Assembly: GCA_001464835.1 (NCBI GenBank)
Contig: LNDS01000004.1
Coordinates: forward strand, 1-64,000
Length of the DNA stretch: 64,000 nucleotides
Direction: 5' to 3'
Source of the DNA: Rhizobiales bacterium Ga0077525
Lineage (GTDB): Bacteria > Pseudomonadota > Alphaproteobacteria > Rhizobiales > Xanthobacteraceae
Part shown: in pieces, positions 61,874 to 64,000 of the stretch
Position numbering within the stretch: position 1 is the stretch's first letter
How the letters are laid out: every line of letters begins with the position of its first letter
Translations under genes and position numbers: made by a program
The notes under the pieces: model-generated
Database searches by the model: none
What the model was told of the DNA's origin: nothing
Seen by the model: only the letters and a program-made list of their open reading frames with translations

Positions 61874-63505
61874 TTACGCCGACGCGGCCAGCGGCGCCTG
61901 ATTGGCGTCTTCCAGAATCATGTCGGCGCCTTTTTCCGCGATCATCACCACGGCGGCGTTGGTGTTGCCCGACACCACGGTCGGCATGATCGAGGCATCG
62001 ATCACGCGCAAGCCGCTGAGGCCGCTCACGCGCAGACGCTCATCGACGACGGCGGCCGGATCGGCGCCCATGCGGCAGGTGCTGGTCGGGTGAAAGATGG
62101 TGGTGCCGGTTTCGCGCGCATAGGCCAAAAGGTCGGCGTCGCTGGCGCAGTCCGGGCCGGGGACGCGCTCCTCGGCAATGTAATGCTGCATCGCCTTCTG
62201 GCTCATGATCTTGCGCTGCAATTTGATGCCGGCAAGGATTGTATCGATATCGGACTGCGTGGACAGATAACGCGGCTGGATCGCCGGCGCCGCCGCCGGA
62301 TCGCGCGACTTGATGCGCACAAAGCCGCGGCTTTCCGGGCGCAACTGGCACACGGAAGAGGTGAAGCCGGGAAACGGGTGCAAATTGCCGCCGAGGCTGC
62401 CGGCGCTGAACAAAATGAAATGGATCTGCACGTCCGGCGTTTCCAGTTCTGCCCGCGTGCGCAGGAACGCGCCCGCATAGCCCGCGCCGATGGTCAGCAC
62501 GCCCTTGCGCGACGTCATGTAGCGCAAGCCGGCGTGAATGCGGCGGTGCCAGCTATTGACCACGTCGTTCATGGTGATCGGTTCGGTGCAGCGATACTGC
62601 ATGCGGACCTGGAAATGGTCCTGCAAGTCGGCACCGACGCCGGGCCGGTCGGCGACCACCGGAATGCCGAGCGAGCGCAGATGCTCAGCCGGGCCGACGC
62701 CGGAGAGCTGCAACAGTTGCGGCGAGTTGAAAGCGCCGCCGGCGATGATGACCTCGATGCCGGCATGCGCGCTGTGGCGCGTGCCATCCTGCGTATATTC
62801 GACGCCGGTAGCGCGCCGTCCCTCGAACAGAATGCGCGTCGCCAGCGCGCCGGTGGCGACCGTCAGATTGGGCCGCTTGCGCGCCGGCTTCAGATAGCCG
62901 GCGGCGGTCGATTTGCGCCGTCCGTTGCGGGCGGTGAGCTGGAAATAGCCGGCGCCTTCCTGGTCGCGGCCGTTGAAGTCCTCGGTGCGCGGGAATCCGG
63001 CCTGTCCGGCGGCTTCGATAAAGGCTTCGCACAACGGATGCGGTTCGCTGACATTGGACACCGCCAAAGGCCCGCCGACGCCGTGCAGGTCGTCGGCGCC
63101 GCGCTCCTGATCCTCGGACTTGCGGAAGTAGGGCAGCACGTCGTCGAAGCCCCAGCCGGTATTGCCGAGCTGGCGCCAGTGGTCGAAGTCCTGCGGCTGG
63201 CCGCGAACATAGAGAAGGCCGTTGATCGAGCTGGAGCCGCCGAGCACTTTGCCGCGCGGCTGGATGATCTGCCGGTTGTTGAGTTGCGGCTCCGGCTCGG
63301 AGGTGTATAGCCAGTTGTATTTGGCGTTGGTGAACAGCTTGCCGTAGCCGAGCGGGATATGAATCCAGACATGGCTGTCCTTCGGACCGGCTTCGAGCAG
63401 CAAAACGCGGTGTCGGCCCGAGGCGGTTAGGCGATTAGCCAGCACGCAGCCGGCCGAGCCTGCGCCGACGACGATGTAATCATAGGCTTGTGAATTTTGC
63501 GCCAT
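61874..63505 (-). CDS. GMC-family oxidoreductase
   Basis: A 543-residue FAD enzyme of the choline/alcohol dehydrogenase group. The FAD-binding [20 protein letters not shown] begins at residue 12, followed by [20 protein letters not shown] (GMC signature 1) and [20 protein letters not shown] (signature 2). The C-terminal [10 protein letters not shown] and [20 protein letters not shown] complete the active site (conserved His). It oxidises an alcohol or a sugar alcohol, but the substrate is unknown. Its stop directly abuts the stop of the convergent dehydratase, without an intergenic base. Confidence 0.94.
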   Translation of the reverse strand: MAQNSQAYDYIVVGAGSAGCVLANRLTASGRHRVLLLEAGPKDSHVWIHIPLGYGKLFTNAKYNWLYTSEPEPQLNNRQIIQPRGKVLGGSSSINGLLYVRGQPQDFDHWRQLGNTGWGFDDVLPYFRKSEDQERGADDLHGVGGPLAVSNVSEPHPLCEAFIEAAGQAGFPRTEDFNGRDQEGAGYFQLTARNGRRKSTAAGYLKPARKRPNLTVATGALATRILFEGRRATGVEYTQDGTRHSAHAGIEVIIAGGAFNSPQLLQLSGVGPAEHLRSLGIPVVADRPGVGADLQDHFQVRMQYRCTEPITMNDVVNSWHRRIHAGLRYMTSRKGVLTIGAGYAGAFLRTRAELETPDVQIHFILFSAGSLGGNLHPFPGFTSSVCQLRPESRGFVRIKSRDPAAAPAIQPRYLSTQSDIDTILAGIKLQRKIMSQKAMQHYIAEERVPGPDCASDADLLAYARETGTTIFHPTSTCRMGADPAAVVDERLRVSGLSGLRVIDASIMPTVVSGNTNAAVVMIAEKGADMILEDANQAPLAASA

Positions 63506-63611
63506 CGGCCGCTTCCCGTTCGTTTCTTCCTGGTGTTATACTATCGTTACAAAAAAGACGAAATGCCTCGGCTGTGGCCGCGCAGCAAGAAACAAGAAAT
63601 CAGAGCATTCA

Positions 63612-64000
63612 ATGCATCGGGGGATCGGTCTCTTCGTTAGCGCTGTTCTTGCCGCGCCGCTTATGTTTCAGGTTTGTGTGTCGCCCGCGGTTGCGATGGA
63701 AGGCGGGCAGAGCGCCTACTTCAAAGGCTACCGCGACTTTCTCACCGGCGTCTTGCCGAAGCAGGGCGTGCAGATTCGCCACGATCTCTATGTCTATAGC
63801 GGGACCGAGCGCTCGACGATCCCGCAGGGCCAACTCACGCTCGGCGTGAAGCAGGTCTCCAACGTTCTCGGCGTGACGGTGGTGACTCCCTATCGCATTT
63901 TGGGCGGCGACTACGCCTTCGCCGTCCGCGGCGGCGTGACCAATATCGACGCCAATCAATCGCTGCTAAACCGCTTCGGCGTCACGGTACGGCGCAGCGG
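63612..64000 (+). CDS. Outer-membrane transporter-like protein, partial
   Basis: The first 129 or so codons of a gene that runs off the window end. The signal peptide (HRGIGLFVSAVLAAPLMFQV, then SPAVA) precedes MEGGQSAYFKGYRDFLTGVL, PKQGVQIRHDLYVYSGTE, and LGVTVVTPYRILGGDYAFAV. This layout matches the SphA/phenol-degradation MetA-like transporter family of outer-membrane beta-barrels. The promoter may lie in the 106-bp space upstream of the ATG and opposite the oxidoreductase start. The 3' part is outside the window. Confidence 0.8.
   Translation, partial: MHRGIGLFVSAVLAAPLMFQVCVSPAVAMEGGQSAYFKGYRDFLTGVLPKQGVQIRHDLYVYSGTERSTIPQGQLTLGVKQVSNVLGVTVVTPYRILGGDYAFAVRGGVTNIDANQSLLNRFGVTVRRS

Overview
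The window is a GC-rich alphaproteobacterial chromosome segment. I infer a member of the Hyphomicrobiales near Bradyrhizobium/Pseudolabrys-type families. The grounds are the block ccmI-ccmE-ccmF-ccmH, degP, OmpR-type regulator and kinase, then glnE, together with a FeuP/FeuQ-like pair, a Bug-type binding protein and many PAS kinases. No rRNA, tRNA, CRISPR array, integrase, transposase or replication origin was recognised.

Region 1 (1-11.9 kb) holds small host genes. They are a lone HTH protein, a YkgJ-type cysteine-cluster protein, a Crp/Fnr regulator downstream of a very large hybrid histidine kinase that is split by a frameshift, a pirin, an FMN reductase divergent from an HxlR regulator, an APC permease, a PncC/CinA amidase and several small unknowns. 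A strong sigma-70-type promoter with two paired palindromes precedes a 50-residue membrane protein just before region 2.

Region 2 (11.9-35.8 kb) is the main feature: a gene-transfer-agent (GTA) type particle cluster. In order it has a small-terminase-like HTH protein (g1 position), large terminase (g2), portal (g3), two tiny proteins (g3.5 position), prohead protease (g4), HK97 capsid (g5), connector (g6), head closure (g7), tail terminator (g8), tail tube (g9), g10 and a chaperone (g10.1), a very short tape measure (g11), g12, g13, an NlpC/P60 peptidase (g14) and the 1283-residue TIM-barrel megatron protein (g15). Downstream on the same strand lie a DUF2793/beta-helix tail fibre, a GH108 endolysin with a C-terminal membrane anchor, a small holin-like protein and a 3TM GTA-type holin. 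Structural, fibre and lysis genes are therefore in one locus, whereas in Rhodobacter capsulatus they are dispersed. The cluster is interrupted by genes no GTA particle needs: a secreted protein (g2/g3); a lower-GC island with a 71-residue protein and an ImmA/IrrE-like protein with a variant metal motif, followed by a Sel1-repeat protein (g4/g5); a flagellar-like mini-protein and two secreted trypsin-like proteases (g5/g6); and an unknown 355-residue protein (g15/fibre).

Region 3 (35.8-64 kb) is host core: nitroreductase, PepSY protein with FeuP/FeuQ-like two-component pair, glycine-zipper lipoprotein, a conserved unknown, the cytochrome c maturation operon ccmIEFH, a Do-type periplasmic protease with its downstream two-component pair, glnE, a PAS histidine kinase, aminopeptidase N, a tricarboxylate-type binding protein, a CDF cation exporter with an extended C-terminus, a UxaA/GarD-type dehydratase, a GMC oxidoreductase and the start of an outer-membrane transporter-like protein cut by the window end.

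The most interesting reading is a vertically maintained GTA locus that has gathered lysis, fibre and accessory genes, including a possible conditional-termination point in front of an ImmA-like gene that could bear on its control. That last link is inference.
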